Assembly (NCBI GenBank): GCA_004124385.1
Contig: SCKN01000003.1
Location: 107,501-171,500 of the forward strand
DNA from: Fidelibacterota bacterium
GTDB taxonomy: Bacteria > Fidelibacterota > Marinisomatia > Marinisomatales > TCS55
DNA length: 64,000 bases
Reading direction: 5' to 3'
Part shown: piece by piece, positions 36,349 through 45,389 of the stretch
How the letters are laid out: each line of letters opens with the position of its first letter
How positions within the stretch are numbered: position 1 is the first letter of the stretch
Program-made: the position numbers and the translations under genes
The notes under the pieces: model-generated
Databases searched by the model: none
Seen by the model: the letters and a program-made list of their open reading frames with translations, nothing else
Told to the model about the DNA's origin: nothing

Positions 36349-37857
36349 TTGCTTAATAAAGTTCGTAGTCAATCAGGGAAAATTGCCAAAGAAGCCACTA
36401 TTTCATTTGTTGGAATGGGTATTGGAGATGGTGCACGGTATTTATTTACAGTAATTTTAGCAAGGTTTGCAGGTGTTGAAATTTTAGGAATTTATTCATT
36501 GGCGAGCTCTATAACGCGTATTGGAGAACTGTTTGGCATAGCAGGGCTGCACAGCGGAGTTATGCGCTTTGTCAGTCGTTTGGATAAAGAAACAGAAGTC
36601 GAGGAAGTAAAACAACGTATTCTTTCTGGATTAAAGCTTGGTATGCTGTTTGGTATATGTATAATGATTCTGCAAATAGCATTTGCAGATTATTTGGCAT
36701 TCGAACTTTTTAATGGTTCGCTTCTTCTTAAAACTGTAATAATCATCAGTGCAGTTTCGTTACCATTTGCGACAATTATGGCCATTTCAGCTTTTGCAAC
36801 ACAAGGATATAAACTTCTTAAATATAAAATAATAGTATTAAATATCATTCGTCCAGTCATTATGCTTTTCTGTGTTCTAATCAGCATTAGTTTTTTTACT
36901 AAAGAAGCTGCAATCAAATTTCCATTATTAATTTCTGCAGTGTTCAGTTCGTTTGCAGCAGTTATATTTTTAGGCAAATTAACTAATATAAAAATGAGTC
37001 AGATATTTTCAGGTGTTTTTGATAAAGAATTACTGCGCTTTTCATATCCACTAATGTTTGTAACCGTTCTCGGTACACTTATGCATTGGATGGATATAAT
37101 GATGTTAGGCTATTTCACAGATACAACAACAGTTGGATTATATCATCCTGCTGCTAGAACAGCTGGGTTATTACGTACTGTTTTGCTGGCGTTCATGGGC
37201 ATATTTGCACCCATGATGTCTGAACTTCATCGTCGGGGTGATATTGGAGAAATGGGCAAACTGTATAAATTGATTGTAAGGTGGATTTTAAGTGTATCAT
37301 TACCGCTAGCCATTATTTTAATACTTTATTCAAAAAAGATTATGCTGTTATTTGGCGTAAATTATTTAAGTGCGTCCAATGTATTGATTGTATTAACTGC
37401 CGCCGCATTTTTGCAAACAATTTTTGGAAGTGGCGGACACACTTTGACTATGACGGGTTTCACCAAAGTTAATCTGGTTAATTCAATTGTTGTTATTATA
37501 ATCAATATCACTTTAAATATTTTATGGATACCTCACTATGGAATTATTGGAGCTGCGTACGCTACTTTTGTTTCTATGGCATTATTGGGGATTTTGAGGA
37601 TTATAGAGGTTAATCATTATGTTAAAATTTCACCATTTAGTATAAAATTACTGAAACCTGTTATTGCCGGTGGTATTATGATTATAGTATTGATTTTGCT
37701 TAAACCAATTGTTATGCCAATGCATACACTAATTTCATTAATCATTGTTTCACTTGTTGGATTATTTATATTTTTTGCAATATTATGGCTGTTGAAATTT
37801 GATCAAGATGATAAAGAAATATGGTCAGGCATTACTATGATTACAAATAAGAAATAA
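36349..37857 (+). CDS. Polysaccharide flippase (Wzx-like)
   Basis: A 502-residue membrane protein of the MOP/PST exporter superfamily, with about 14 membrane helices. The N-terminal 'KEATISFVGMGIGDGARYLF' and 'TVILARFAGVEILGIYSLAS' and the middle 'VGLYHPAARTAGLLRTVLLA' are typical. It moves lipid-linked oligosaccharide across the inner membrane. The start appears to be TTG at 36349, two bases after the preceding stop; no ATG is near. A Wzy polymerase was not recognised in this window. Overlaps the YfhO-type gene by one base (TAATG). Confidence 0.9.
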   Translation: MLNKVRSQSGKIAKEATISFVGMGIGDGARYLFTVILARFAGVEILGIYSLASSITRIGELFGIAGLHSGVMRFVSRLDKETEVEEVKQRILSGLKLGMLFGICIMILQIAFADYLAFELFNGSLLLKTVIIISAVSLPFATIMAISAFATQGYKLLKYKIIVLNIIRPVIMLFCVLISISFFTKEAAIKFPLLISAVFSSFAAVIFLGKLTNIKMSQIFSGVFDKELLRFSYPLMFVTVLGTLMHWMDIMMLGYFTDTTTVGLYHPAARTAGLLRTVLLAFMGIFAPMMSELHRRGDIGEMGKLYKLIVRWILSVSLPLAIILILYSKKIMLLFGVNYLSASNVLIVLTAAAFLQTIFGSGGHTLTMTGFTKVNLVNSIVVIIINITLNILWIPHYGIIGAAYATFVSMALLGILRIIEVNHYVKISPFSIKLLKPVIAGGIMIIVLILLKPIVMPMHTLISLIIVSLVGLFIFFAILWLLKFDQDDKEIWSGITMITNKK

Positions 37858-40220
37858 TGATGAAAATTGACTGGAAACATCCTTTATTAATCATTACAGC
37901 ATTATTGCTGGGTTTGATATGTGCTCTTTTCTATCATATCATTTTCCAAGGACAAGTATTTGGTTCGCCCGATACAATGAACCCTAAATCTGCAGCCATT
38001 GCACTTAAATCTGTTTATGCAAAATCAGGTGAATTTCCCTTATGGCAACCGTGGATATTTTCTGGAATGCCAACAGCAGAATCTTTTACATTTATCAGTC
38101 AATTATACTTTCCGGCAATCATTTTAAATGTATTATTTATAAAAGGTTTATTTGCACAATTAATTCATCTACTATTTTCAGGAATAGGTGGATATGTTTT
38201 ACTGCGCTCTTTAAATCGGTCACACTATTCTGCTTTTCTTGGCGGTACAGCATTCATGCTTACTCCATATATGTTAACCATGGTTGTTTTTGGGCATGGC
38301 AGTCAAATGATGACAGCAGCATATTTGCCCTGGATAATGTGGATGACGATTAAAGTCATGAAAAAACCGAAAATATGCCATATGGGAATATTAGCTATAT
38401 TGATGGGATTTCAACTTCAACGGGCACATGCTCAAATTGCCTATTATACGTGGATGTTGGTTGGAGCGTATGTTTTATATATGTTAATAATAAATATTAA
38501 ACATGTAGAAAAACGTAATAATACATTTTTAGGATTAGGTGGATTTGCAAGTGCAGCAATTTTGGGTATTGGTATTGCATTATTAATATATTTGCCTTCA
38601 ATTGAATATACACCTTTTTCTGTTCGGGGAGGAGGCGTTGGCGGTGGTGCCGATTATAATTATGCAACTGGCTGGTCATTTCATCCTAAGGAAATGTTGA
38701 CATTTTTTCTTCCTTCTGCTTTTGGTTTTGGCGGACAGACGTATTGGGGATTTATGCCTTTCACGGATTATCCCAATTATATGGGTATTATTATTCTACT
38801 TTTAGCAACATATGGTTTTATTTCTCATCGTAAAGAGCCCTTATCTTGGTTTCTTGCGGGGACAGCATTTTTAGCGTTACTTATATCATTTGGAAAACAT
38901 TTCAGCATTGTTTACGATTTTTTTTACGATATTTTCCCATTTTTCAATAAATTTCGAGTCCCAGCAATGATTCTGATATTAGTTCAGTTTAATACAGCAA
39001 TTTTAGCTGCTTTCGGTTTGGATGCTCTTTCCGATTTGAAAGAAAAGACAGTCCCCCAATGGTTTTGGATCACTTCTGGAATTTTCGGAGTATGGTTATT
39101 GGCTTTAGTTTTTAGTTCCGGTGCAATTGAATCTGTTCTCCAAAGTAGTTTTACTCAACCACGTACTCGCGATCCAAATGCTATTCGTGCAATCAATAAT
39201 TTGAGACTGGATATTTGGACAAAAGATGCTTGGATGATAATCGTTTGGACTTCCCTTGGATTAGGTGCAATTTGGATATGGCTCCAGCGAAAAATAACAA
39301 AAAATATTTTTATGACTTTTTTAGTAGTGATTGCTATTGCAGATATTTCCCGAGTGGGAAAACAAATTATACATCCTGCAAAATCGTCTGGCCGATCGGC
39401 TGCAACTATGTCTTCTCAATCAGTGGATCGCTACTTTGAAACGGATCCAGTTATTAAATACCTTTTACAGCAGGAAGGTGATTTTAGAATTTATCCAGCT
39501 GGATTTCTTTTTGGCGAATCACGCTTTCGAGCATTTGGGTTAGAGTCAGTTGGCGGCTACCATCCGGCAAAACTCAAATTAACCAATGATTTTATACAAC
39601 AGACAAAAAACATTAGCTCCTTTTCTTTAATGAAAATGATGAATGTACATTATTTAATAAGCCCCCAAGAGATTATGATTCCTACACTAACGGATGCTTT
39701 TGCAGGTAAAATGCGTTCCGGCAGGGGAGTGATTCAAGTGTACGTTTATAAGTTAAAAGATACACTTCCCAGGGCATGGTTTGTTGGAAGAGTCGAATCA
39801 AAATTAGATGAACAATTATGGCGGATGATTAAAGAAGTAAACTTCAATCCGGAAAAAATTGCTTATATAAAATCGGATGTAAATGGTGCAGGTGATTATT
39901 CTGTGGGTATTGTTAACAGTATTGAACGATCACTACACCAGCTGAACATTGATGTAACTTGTAAAGAACCTGGTTTTCTTGTAGTGAGTGAAGTCCATTA
40001 CCCTTTGCGTTGGAAATGTACTATTGATAGCAATCCTGCAAAAGTGATCGAAACAAATCAACTGATTAGAGGATTAATGATTCCTTCAGGAGATCATACT
40101 ATCGAATTCATTTATGATCGATCATCATTTAATAAAGGGAAAATAATTTCCGGCGTTTCATTTATTATTGCACTAGGGCTTGTAGGTGCAGGTGTATATG
40201 GAAAACGTAAAAGAACATGA
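37857..40220 (+). CDS. YfhO-family membrane protein (putative GT-C type)
   Basis: A 787-residue protein with about 12 membrane segments in the first 480 residues and a soluble C-terminal domain of about 270 residues. The marks are 'SAAIALKSVYAKSGEFPLWQ', 'PWIFSGMPTAESF' and 'GYHPAKLKLTNDFIQ', together with the 'YYNYATGWSFHPKEM'-type periplasmic loop. YfhO in Bacillus adds GlcNAc to lipoteichoic acid from undecaprenyl-phosphate sugar, which fits the upstream GtrB-like enzyme. A further single helix ends the chain (KKRKRT-like tail). It closes the polysaccharide island. The glycan acceptor is unknown. Confidence 0.9.
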   Translation: MMKIDWKHPLLIITALLLGLICALFYHIIFQGQVFGSPDTMNPKSAAIALKSVYAKSGEFPLWQPWIFSGMPTAESFTFISQLYFPAIILNVLFIKGLFAQLIHLLFSGIGGYVLLRSLNRSHYSAFLGGTAFMLTPYMLTMVVFGHGSQMMTAAYLPWIMWMTIKVMKKPKICHMGILAILMGFQLQRAHAQIAYYTWMLVGAYVLYMLIINIKHVEKRNNTFLGLGGFASAAILGIGIALLIYLPSIEYTPFSVRGGGVGGGADYNYATGWSFHPKEMLTFFLPSAFGFGGQTYWGFMPFTDYPNYMGIIILLLATYGFISHRKEPLSWFLAGTAFLALLISFGKHFSIVYDFFYDIFPFFNKFRVPAMILILVQFNTAILAAFGLDALSDLKEKTVPQWFWITSGIFGVWLLALVFSSGAIESVLQSSFTQPRTRDPNAIRAINNLRLDIWTKDAWMIIVWTSLGLGAIWIWLQRKITKNIFMTFLVVIAIADISRVGKQIIHPAKSSGRSAATMSSQSVDRYFETDPVIKYLLQQEGDFRIYPAGFLFGESRFRAFGLESVGGYHPAKLKLTNDFIQQTKNISSFSLMKMMNVHYLISPQEIMIPTLTDAFAGKMRSGRGVIQVYVYKLKDTLPRAWFVGRVESKLDEQLWRMIKEVNFNPEKIAYIKSDVNGAGDYSVGIVNSIERSLHQLNIDVTCKEPGFLVVSEVHYPLRWKCTIDSNPAKVIETNQLIRGLMIPSGDHTIEFIYDRSSFNKGKIISGVSFIIALGLVGAGVYGKRKRT

Positions 40221-40272
40221 AGATTTATAATCATTCATTAAACATTAAAGGTGGATTACTTTTATTAGGATA

Positions 40273-41385
40273 TTGCTGATTGTTTCATTGCTGATTTATT
40301 CACAATCAATTGTCAATAAGCTTCGAAATGATAATAAAGAAATTGTTCAGCTATATGCTGAAATAATTGCTGCAACAGTGAAAGACGAATCGGATGCGAA
40401 TTTGAGTTTTGTATTTGATGAAATAATCAAAAAAGTACGATTCCCACTTATTTATTCTGACCGAAACCATCAACCAATTTATTCAAAAAATTTTCCGGAA
40501 GATTTAAATCAAAATCAATTGTTACAATATCAGCGAACAATGGCGGAACAGAATAGTCCAATACCCTTGGAGTATATTGATAGTAAAACAAATATTCATT
40601 TTAATATTGGATATTTATATTTCGGAGATTCGATTCTTATAAAACGTTTACAGTGGCTTCCTTTTCTAGAAATCGGTGCTGTTGCCATATTTATTATTCT
40701 GGGTTTTGCCGGTTTCACATTGATAAGAAATAGTGAAAAACGACATATTTGGGTGGGAATGGCCAGAGAAACTGCCCATCAATTAGGGACACCTGTGTCG
40801 GCTCTTATGGGTTGGATTGACATTATGAAAAGTAATCCTGAAAAAATAGATGATATGCTGGATGAAATGTCAATAGATTTAAAAAGATTAGAACAGATTG
40901 TTGATCGCTTTAGCAAAATGGGTTCTGAAGCAAAAATGGATTCTTTTGATTTGTCAACAGTTATCGAGGATGTGTTAGTATATCTTGATCGACGTTTGCC
41001 GTCTATTGGAAAAAATGTTCAATTAAATAATAATGTTGAAAAAAGTGTGTCTATAAATGGTAATAAAATATTAGTTTCATGGGCAATTGAAAATATTATT
41101 AAAAACGCAATTGACGCCATTGATTCTAATCAAGGTAAGATTGAAATTGAGAGCAAAAGAGAAAACAAGTATGTTTTTATCAGTATTTCTGATAATGGCA
41201 AAGGAATACCACGCAAAGATTGGAAAAATATTTTTCGACCCGGTTTTAGCAGTAAAGCTAAAGGGTGGGGAATGGGACTTTCACTGGTAAAAAGGATTAT
41301 TGAAGAAATACATTCTGGTAAGATAGAAGTCATTGATTCTGCTGAGGGCAAAGGAACTTCAATTCAAATTTTATTACCTCTATAA
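40273..41385 (+). CDS. Sensor histidine kinase, PorY-like
   Basis: About 370 residues from TTG at 40273. No ATG is available after the in-frame stop at 40246; a ribosome-site-like AAAGGTGG at 40247-40254 is far from the TTG and would fit a rare ATT start at 40264. Two membrane helices flank a short periplasmic loop (about residues 20-130). The H-box is 'WVGMARETAHQLGTPVSAL' with His169. The ATPase domain has 'NIIKNAIDAI', 'DNGKGIPRK' and 'GWGMGLSLVKRII'. The 'ETAHQLGTP' H-box and the absence of a HAMP domain are characteristic of the kinases allied to PorY, the partner of PorX in Bacteroidota. Pairing with the PorX at 9828 is inferred. Confidence 0.82.
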   Translation: MLIVSLLIYSQSIVNKLRNDNKEIVQLYAEIIAATVKDESDANLSFVFDEIIKKVRFPLIYSDRNHQPIYSKNFPEDLNQNQLLQYQRTMAEQNSPIPLEYIDSKTNIHFNIGYLYFGDSILIKRLQWLPFLEIGAVAIFIILGFAGFTLIRNSEKRHIWVGMARETAHQLGTPVSALMGWIDIMKSNPEKIDDMLDEMSIDLKRLEQIVDRFSKMGSEAKMDSFDLSTVIEDVLVYLDRRLPSIGKNVQLNNNVEKSVSINGNKILVSWAIENIIKNAIDAIDSNQGKIEIESKRENKYVFISISDNGKGIPRKDWKNIFRPGFSSKAKGWGMGLSLVKRIIEEIHSGKIEVIDSAEGKGTSIQILLPL

Positions 41386-41432
41386 TGCTTTTTGAACCAG
41401 TATCAATTTTTCGGTAATTTTTAAACTAATAT

Positions 41433-41439
41433 AAAGGAG
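41433..41439 (+). promoter_or_regulatory. Ribosome binding site fixing the TTG start of yajC
   Basis: AAAGGAG is followed by a six-base spacer and TTG at 41446. This near-perfect Shine-Dalgarno sequence supports the TTG over any downstream methionine codon. Confidence 0.75.
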
Positions 41440-41445
41440 TTATAA

Positions 41446-41784
41446 TTGGATTTTCTATATGCATTAACAGCACCAGAAGGACAAAGCGGAGGCGGATTCG
41501 TTGCATTTCTACCGTTTGTCCTGATTATGGCAGTCATTTATTTTTTAATGATCCGCCCGCAATCAAAACGTCAAAAAGAAAAACGACAGATGCTGGAGAA
41601 TATTAAAAAAGGGGACCGCGTTATTACTATCGGAGGAATCCATGGAAGCGTCGCCAGAATTAAAAACAATGGCAAGGTTGTCGTGTTGAAAGTAGACAAA
41701 AATATGAATATCACTGTCAATAAATCAGCTGTTGCAGGTCTTGCAGGTAACGTAACTGAAGAAGATACACAAATAAAAGCCTAG
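41446..41784 (+). CDS. yajC: Preprotein translocase accessory subunit YajC
   Basis: A 112-residue protein with one membrane helix (about residues 20-40, 'GGFVAFLPFVLIMAVIYFLM') followed by the diagnostic 'IRPQSKRQKEKRQMLENIKK' and 'GDRVITIGGIHGSVARI'. YajC associates with SecDF at the inner membrane and helps the Sec translocon. It starts at TTG 41446 behind a strong ribosome site. It is followed five bases later by def; secD and secF are not in the window. Confidence 0.95.
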   Translation: MDFLYALTAPEGQSGGGFVAFLPFVLIMAVIYFLMIRPQSKRQKEKRQMLENIKKGDRVITIGGIHGSVARIKNNGKVVVLKVDKNMNITVNKSAVAGLAGNVTEEDTQIKA

Positions 41785-41789
41785 GCCGG

Positions 41790-42338
41790 ATGGCATTAAT
41801 GGTAGTCATAAAGTATGGAGATCCGATGCTCCGCAAGAAATGTGCAAAGGTCACTGATTTTTCGAATCTGCCGATACTTGTTGATGATATGTTTGACACA
41901 ATGTATGAAGAAGAAGGTATCGGACTGGCGGCCAACCAGGTCGGGGTTGATTTGAATTTAATGGTAATTGATGTGTCTCATACAGTAGAAACTGATGATA
42001 CACATACCTTCGTGAACGGTGAAATTACAGACAGCTGGGGAGATTCAGTCTTTGAAGAAGGATGCCTTTCAATCCCTGAAGTACGCTTGGAAGTAAAACG
42101 CCCTGAATTCATTAAATTTAAATATCAAACCATTGATGGAAATGAAAAAGAAGAAGAATTCACAGGATTACTAGGTCGTGCAATCCAGCATGAGATTGAT
42201 CATTTAAACGGTATTTTAATTATCGATAGAGTTAGTCCGATAGTACGCATGCAGGTGAAAAAACAATTGAAAGAGATTGAGAAAGAATCTAAACAAAAGA
42301 AAACACCAAAAGATCGTAAGGAATCTTTCGTTTTATAA
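41790..42338 (+). CDS. def: Peptide deformylase
   Basis: A 182-residue metallo-enzyme that removes the formyl group from new proteins. All three family motifs are intact: 'GIGLAANQVG' (motif 1), 'EEGCLSIP' with the metal-binding Cys (motif 2) and 'QHEIDHLNG' with the HEIDH metal site and catalytic Glu (motif 3). The C-terminus is a lysine-rich tail. It lies next to fmt, the enzyme that adds the same formyl group, a frequent pairing. Length is normal. Confidence 0.97.
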   Translation: MALMVVIKYGDPMLRKKCAKVTDFSNLPILVDDMFDTMYEEEGIGLAANQVGVDLNLMVIDVSHTVETDDTHTFVNGEITDSWGDSVFEEGCLSIPEVRLEVKRPEFIKFKYQTIDGNEKEEEFTGLLGRAIQHEIDHLNGILIIDRVSPIVRMQVKKQLKEIEKESKQKKTPKDRKESFVL

Positions 42339-42365
42339 TTCAATCTTTTATCCAGTCTTTTATGC

Positions 42366-42400
42366 AAACCTTTCGGGGGTTCCTGGAAGGTTTATTTTTA
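42366..42400 (+). terminator. Possible weak terminator between def and fmt
   Basis: AAACCTT at 42366-42372 pairs with AAGGTTT at 42387-42393, followed by ATTTTTA. The stem is AT-rich with an imperfect interior, so it may attenuate rather than stop transcription. Confidence 0.4.
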
Positions 42401-42411
42401 TAGGTATATAA

Positions 42412-43338
42412 ATGAAAATAGTCTTCATGGGTAATCCGGAATTTGCCGTGCCGAGTTTGAAAAAACTTGCTGCAAGCAATCATGAAATTTTATCCGTGGT
42501 TACTAATCCTCCCAAACTGGTTGGTCGAGGAAGAAAGCTTATGCAATCACCTGTAGCAAAATGCGCTGAAGATTTAAACCTTAATGTGATGGAAATCGAT
42601 AACCTCAATTCTGAAGATACAATGCAGAATCTACAAAAATTGAATGCTGATGTTTTTACGGTTGTCGCTTATCGAATACTACCAAAAGAAATAATCGCTA
42701 TTCCCGCAAAGGGATCCATTAACTTACATGGATCCCTCTTACCAAAATACCGTGGCGCTGCCCCAATTCAATGGTCATTAATTAATGGTGACAGCGAAAC
42801 AGGATTAACGACATTCATCCTTCAGCCCAAAGTGGATACTGGAAATGTTCTACTGCAGAAAAAGATCGCTATCGATCAAGATGACAATTATGGATCTCTT
42901 GCAAAAAAAATGAGTAATGCTGGAGCTGAATTATTGGTCGAAACGATGGACGAGTTTGAAAAAGGAAATTTAGATTCATATGCTCAAGATGATTTTAAAG
43001 CTACTACAGCTCGAAAAATTTCAGCTGAAATGACTGTAATCAATTGGCAAAAATCAGCGCAGGAAATTCATAATCTCATTCGTGGATTAACTCCGTCACC
43101 AGGTGTCCGTACTTTATTATCAGGAAAAGGCCTGAAAATATTTGAAACAGAATTCATTAAAGAAAATTCTGCTCTAAATAAAGGAGAAATTTCAAAAATT
43201 GAAAAGGAGCACTTTTCTATCCAAACAGGCGCTGGTCAATTAATCGTGTTACAAGTGCAATTGGAAGGAAAACGGCGTATGAGTGCTGGTGATTTTCTGC
43301 GTGGTGTTCATTTACTAACTGGGACTAGATTACGTTAA
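42412..43338 (+). CDS. fmt: Methionyl-tRNA formyltransferase
   Basis: A 308-residue enzyme that formylates initiator Met-tRNA with 10-formyl-tetrahydrofolate. The N-terminal formyltransferase core has 'IVFMGNPEFAVPSLKKL', and the signature 'INLHGSLLPKYRGAAPIQWS' that holds the catalytic Asn and His. 'FILQPKVDTGNVLLQKKIAI' and the C-terminal OB-like domain ('HNLIRGLTPSPGVRTLL') are present. Normal length. rsmB begins two bases after its stop, so def-fmt-rsmB form the classic translation cluster. Confidence 0.97.
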   Translation: MKIVFMGNPEFAVPSLKKLAASNHEILSVVTNPPKLVGRGRKLMQSPVAKCAEDLNLNVMEIDNLNSEDTMQNLQKLNADVFTVVAYRILPKEIIAIPAKGSINLHGSLLPKYRGAAPIQWSLINGDSETGLTTFILQPKVDTGNVLLQKKIAIDQDDNYGSLAKKMSNAGAELLVETMDEFEKGNLDSYAQDDFKATTARKISAEMTVINWQKSAQEIHNLIRGLTPSPGVRTLLSGKGLKIFETEFIKENSALNKGEISKIEKEHFSIQTGAGQLIVLQVQLEGKRRMSAGDFLRGVHLLTGTRLR

Positions 43339-43339
43339 A

Positions 43340-44632
43340 ATGGATCCGCTGCGCAGACAGGCTGTGGATGTACTAACTCTTTTTGATAAAGAGTCTGATC
43401 AATTAAAAAAAATCCGCGATGAATATTGTAAAAAACACAGTATTGGCGGAAAAAATCGTCAGAGATTAACCGCATTAACAAATAGCGTAGTGCGATGGAG
43501 AGGCCGTTTGGATTTTTGGATAAAGGGAACGTTAAAGAAACCAAATAGGAAAATCCAACCAGAATTGAAAAATATCCTTCGTCTGGGAATTTATGAAGTT
43601 GTAATGGATAATAAAATTCCGGCCTATGCCGCAGTGGATGCGTACGTTGAAATTGCTAAAAAAACCTTGGGTAAAGGTCAGAGTAAGCTGACGAATGCAA
43701 TTTTAAGGAAAGCGGCGGGATTTAAAAATTTTAGTGAATCAGATAAAAGCATATTAAATAAATGGCATTCATTTCCTGGATGGCTTTGGGGAAAATGGAC
43801 GAAGCAATTTGGACTCGAGAAAACAATAACATTAGTTGATTATTTTAACGAAACGCCCAAAACAGATATTCGAAGAAATAATAATCTATTGAGCCATAAT
43901 GATTTAATAACATTTTGCAAAGAAAATAATATTGAAATTGAACTATGGGACAATTCAGAAACATTTTATAAAATATTTTATAACTTATCCGGATTAAGAA
44001 ATTTAATTGTAACAGGCCTTATTAGAGTTCAAGATAGAGCCGCTGGAATGGTTGTGGAATATCTCGAGCCTAAACCCGGAGAAACGATACTGGATGTCTG
44101 TGCAGCTCCTGGAACAAAATCATCCTACATTGCAGAATTATTAAATGGAAAAGGGGATTTTTATATTTCAGATAATAATTCCACAAGAATGGAAAAATTT
44201 GAATCCGAATACAAGAATGTAGTCATTGATATAAAAGATGCTGCAGATGATGAATTTCCCAAAGCTGATGCAATCTTGATTGATGCACCATGTTCAGGAA
44301 CAGGTGTGATTGGTAAGAAACCAGATATTCGCTGGCGTCGATCAATGGACGAAATTTATGATTTTGTAATACTACAGAATAAAATATTAAATCATATGAG
44401 CCAGTTTCTTAAGCCGGGGGGTAGAATCATCTATTCAACTTGTTCAATTGAACAAGAAGAAAATTGGGGAGTGGTGGATGCTTTTCTTAAATTAAATGAA
44501 CATTTTTATATGGATATGGAAACAAAGAACATTCCTGACAGTTGGTTGGATGACAGAGGTGCTTTAGCACCATTTCCTCCAATAAGTAAAACAGATGGTA
44601 TGTTCGCTGTCAAATTGGTAAATGGATCTTAA
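43340..44632 (+). CDS. rsmB: 16S rRNA (cytosine-967-C5)-methyltransferase RsmB
   Basis: A 430-residue enzyme. The N-terminal NusB-like helical domain (about residues 1-140) has 'KNILRLGIYEVVMDNKIPAY', 'AAVDAYVEIAKKTLGKGQSK'. The methyltransferase domain follows, with the SAM site 'ETILDVCAAPGTKSSYIAEL', catalytic-site 'ILIDAPCSGTGVIGKKPDIR' and the second cysteine in 'IIYSTCSIEQEENWGVV'. It methylates C967 of 16S rRNA. It overlaps the PASTA gene by 11 bases. Confidence 0.95.
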   Translation: MDPLRRQAVDVLTLFDKESDQLKKIRDEYCKKHSIGGKNRQRLTALTNSVVRWRGRLDFWIKGTLKKPNRKIQPELKNILRLGIYEVVMDNKIPAYAAVDAYVEIAKKTLGKGQSKLTNAILRKAAGFKNFSESDKSILNKWHSFPGWLWGKWTKQFGLEKTITLVDYFNETPKTDIRRNNNLLSHNDLITFCKENNIEIELWDNSETFYKIFYNLSGLRNLIVTGLIRVQDRAAGMVVEYLEPKPGETILDVCAAPGTKSSYIAELLNGKGDFYISDNNSTRMEKFESEYKNVVIDIKDAADDEFPKADAILIDAPCSGTGVIGKKPDIRWRRSMDEIYDFVILQNKILNHMSQFLKPGGRIIYSTCSIEQEENWGVVDAFLKLNEHFYMDMETKNIPDSWLDDRGALAPFPPISKTDGMFAVKLVNGS

Positions 44633-45389
44633 AAATAAACTCATACAATATATTTTAGCTTTTGGGGCTATCACATTTTTGATTGCGGGTGTATTCGATT
44701 ATATACTTATGCCCATGTATACGCGGCATAATACTGGTCATTTTCTCGTTGATGTTCAGGGTAAACAGCTGGAAGAAGCTATTGCTATGATTGAAGCTGA
44801 AGATTTTCGTGCTGTGGTAAATGATACCATGTATACGAATAAGTATAATGAAGGAACAGTTATTGACCAATATCCCAAACCCCGTCTGAAAGTAAAATCA
44901 GGACGGACAGTTAGATTAAAAATCGCTCATCCAGAAAAATTAGTTTCAATTCCAAATCTCATTGGCCAATCTTTACGTAGTGCAGAAATTACATTGCAGC
45001 AGCTAGGGTTGCGGATTGACACAGTGTATTCTGAATTCAATCCTGAATATCCAAATGGAACAATAGCATGGCAGTATCCAAAAGCAAATGATACAATGAA
45101 AAAAGGATTGGGGATTCAAATCACACTCAGCAAAGGTTTACCACCAGATTTTTACCAAGTACCAAATGTGATTGGTTTGAGCTTAAATAAAGCAAAAGAA
45201 TACTTGGCTAAAGCTAGGTTGAAAGTAGGAAAAATTTCATATCATGAAGACCAGGATTTAGTTCCATTTACTGTGTTAGATCAATCTATCAGTGAAGGGA
45301 CAGTCTTGGACAGAGCTATGAAAATAAATCTGGTGGTCAGTGTTTTGGATCTTCAGGATATTTTCAATCAACTTACCAATGATCCTTAG
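44622..45389 (+). CDS. PASTA-domain membrane protein
   Basis: A 255-residue protein with one N-terminal membrane helix (about residues 10-28) and three PASTA domains outside (about residues 40-100, 105-170 and 175-240). 'IPNLIGQSLRSAEITLQQLG' and 'VPNVIGLSLNKAKEYLAKAR' are typical PASTA openings. There is no kinase or transpeptidase domain, so this is a stand-alone PASTA protein, a type common in FCB bacteria. It probably binds peptidoglycan or its precursors in the periplasm. It abuts the next gene with no gap. Confidence 0.9.
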   Translation: MDLKNKLIQYILAFGAITFLIAGVFDYILMPMYTRHNTGHFLVDVQGKQLEEAIAMIEAEDFRAVVNDTMYTNKYNEGTVIDQYPKPRLKVKSGRTVRLKIAHPEKLVSIPNLIGQSLRSAEITLQQLGLRIDTVYSEFNPEYPNGTIAWQYPKANDTMKKGLGIQITLSKGLPPDFYQVPNVIGLSLNKAKEYLAKARLKVGKISYHEDQDLVPFTVLDQSISEGTVLDRAMKINLVVSVLDLQDIFNQLTNDP

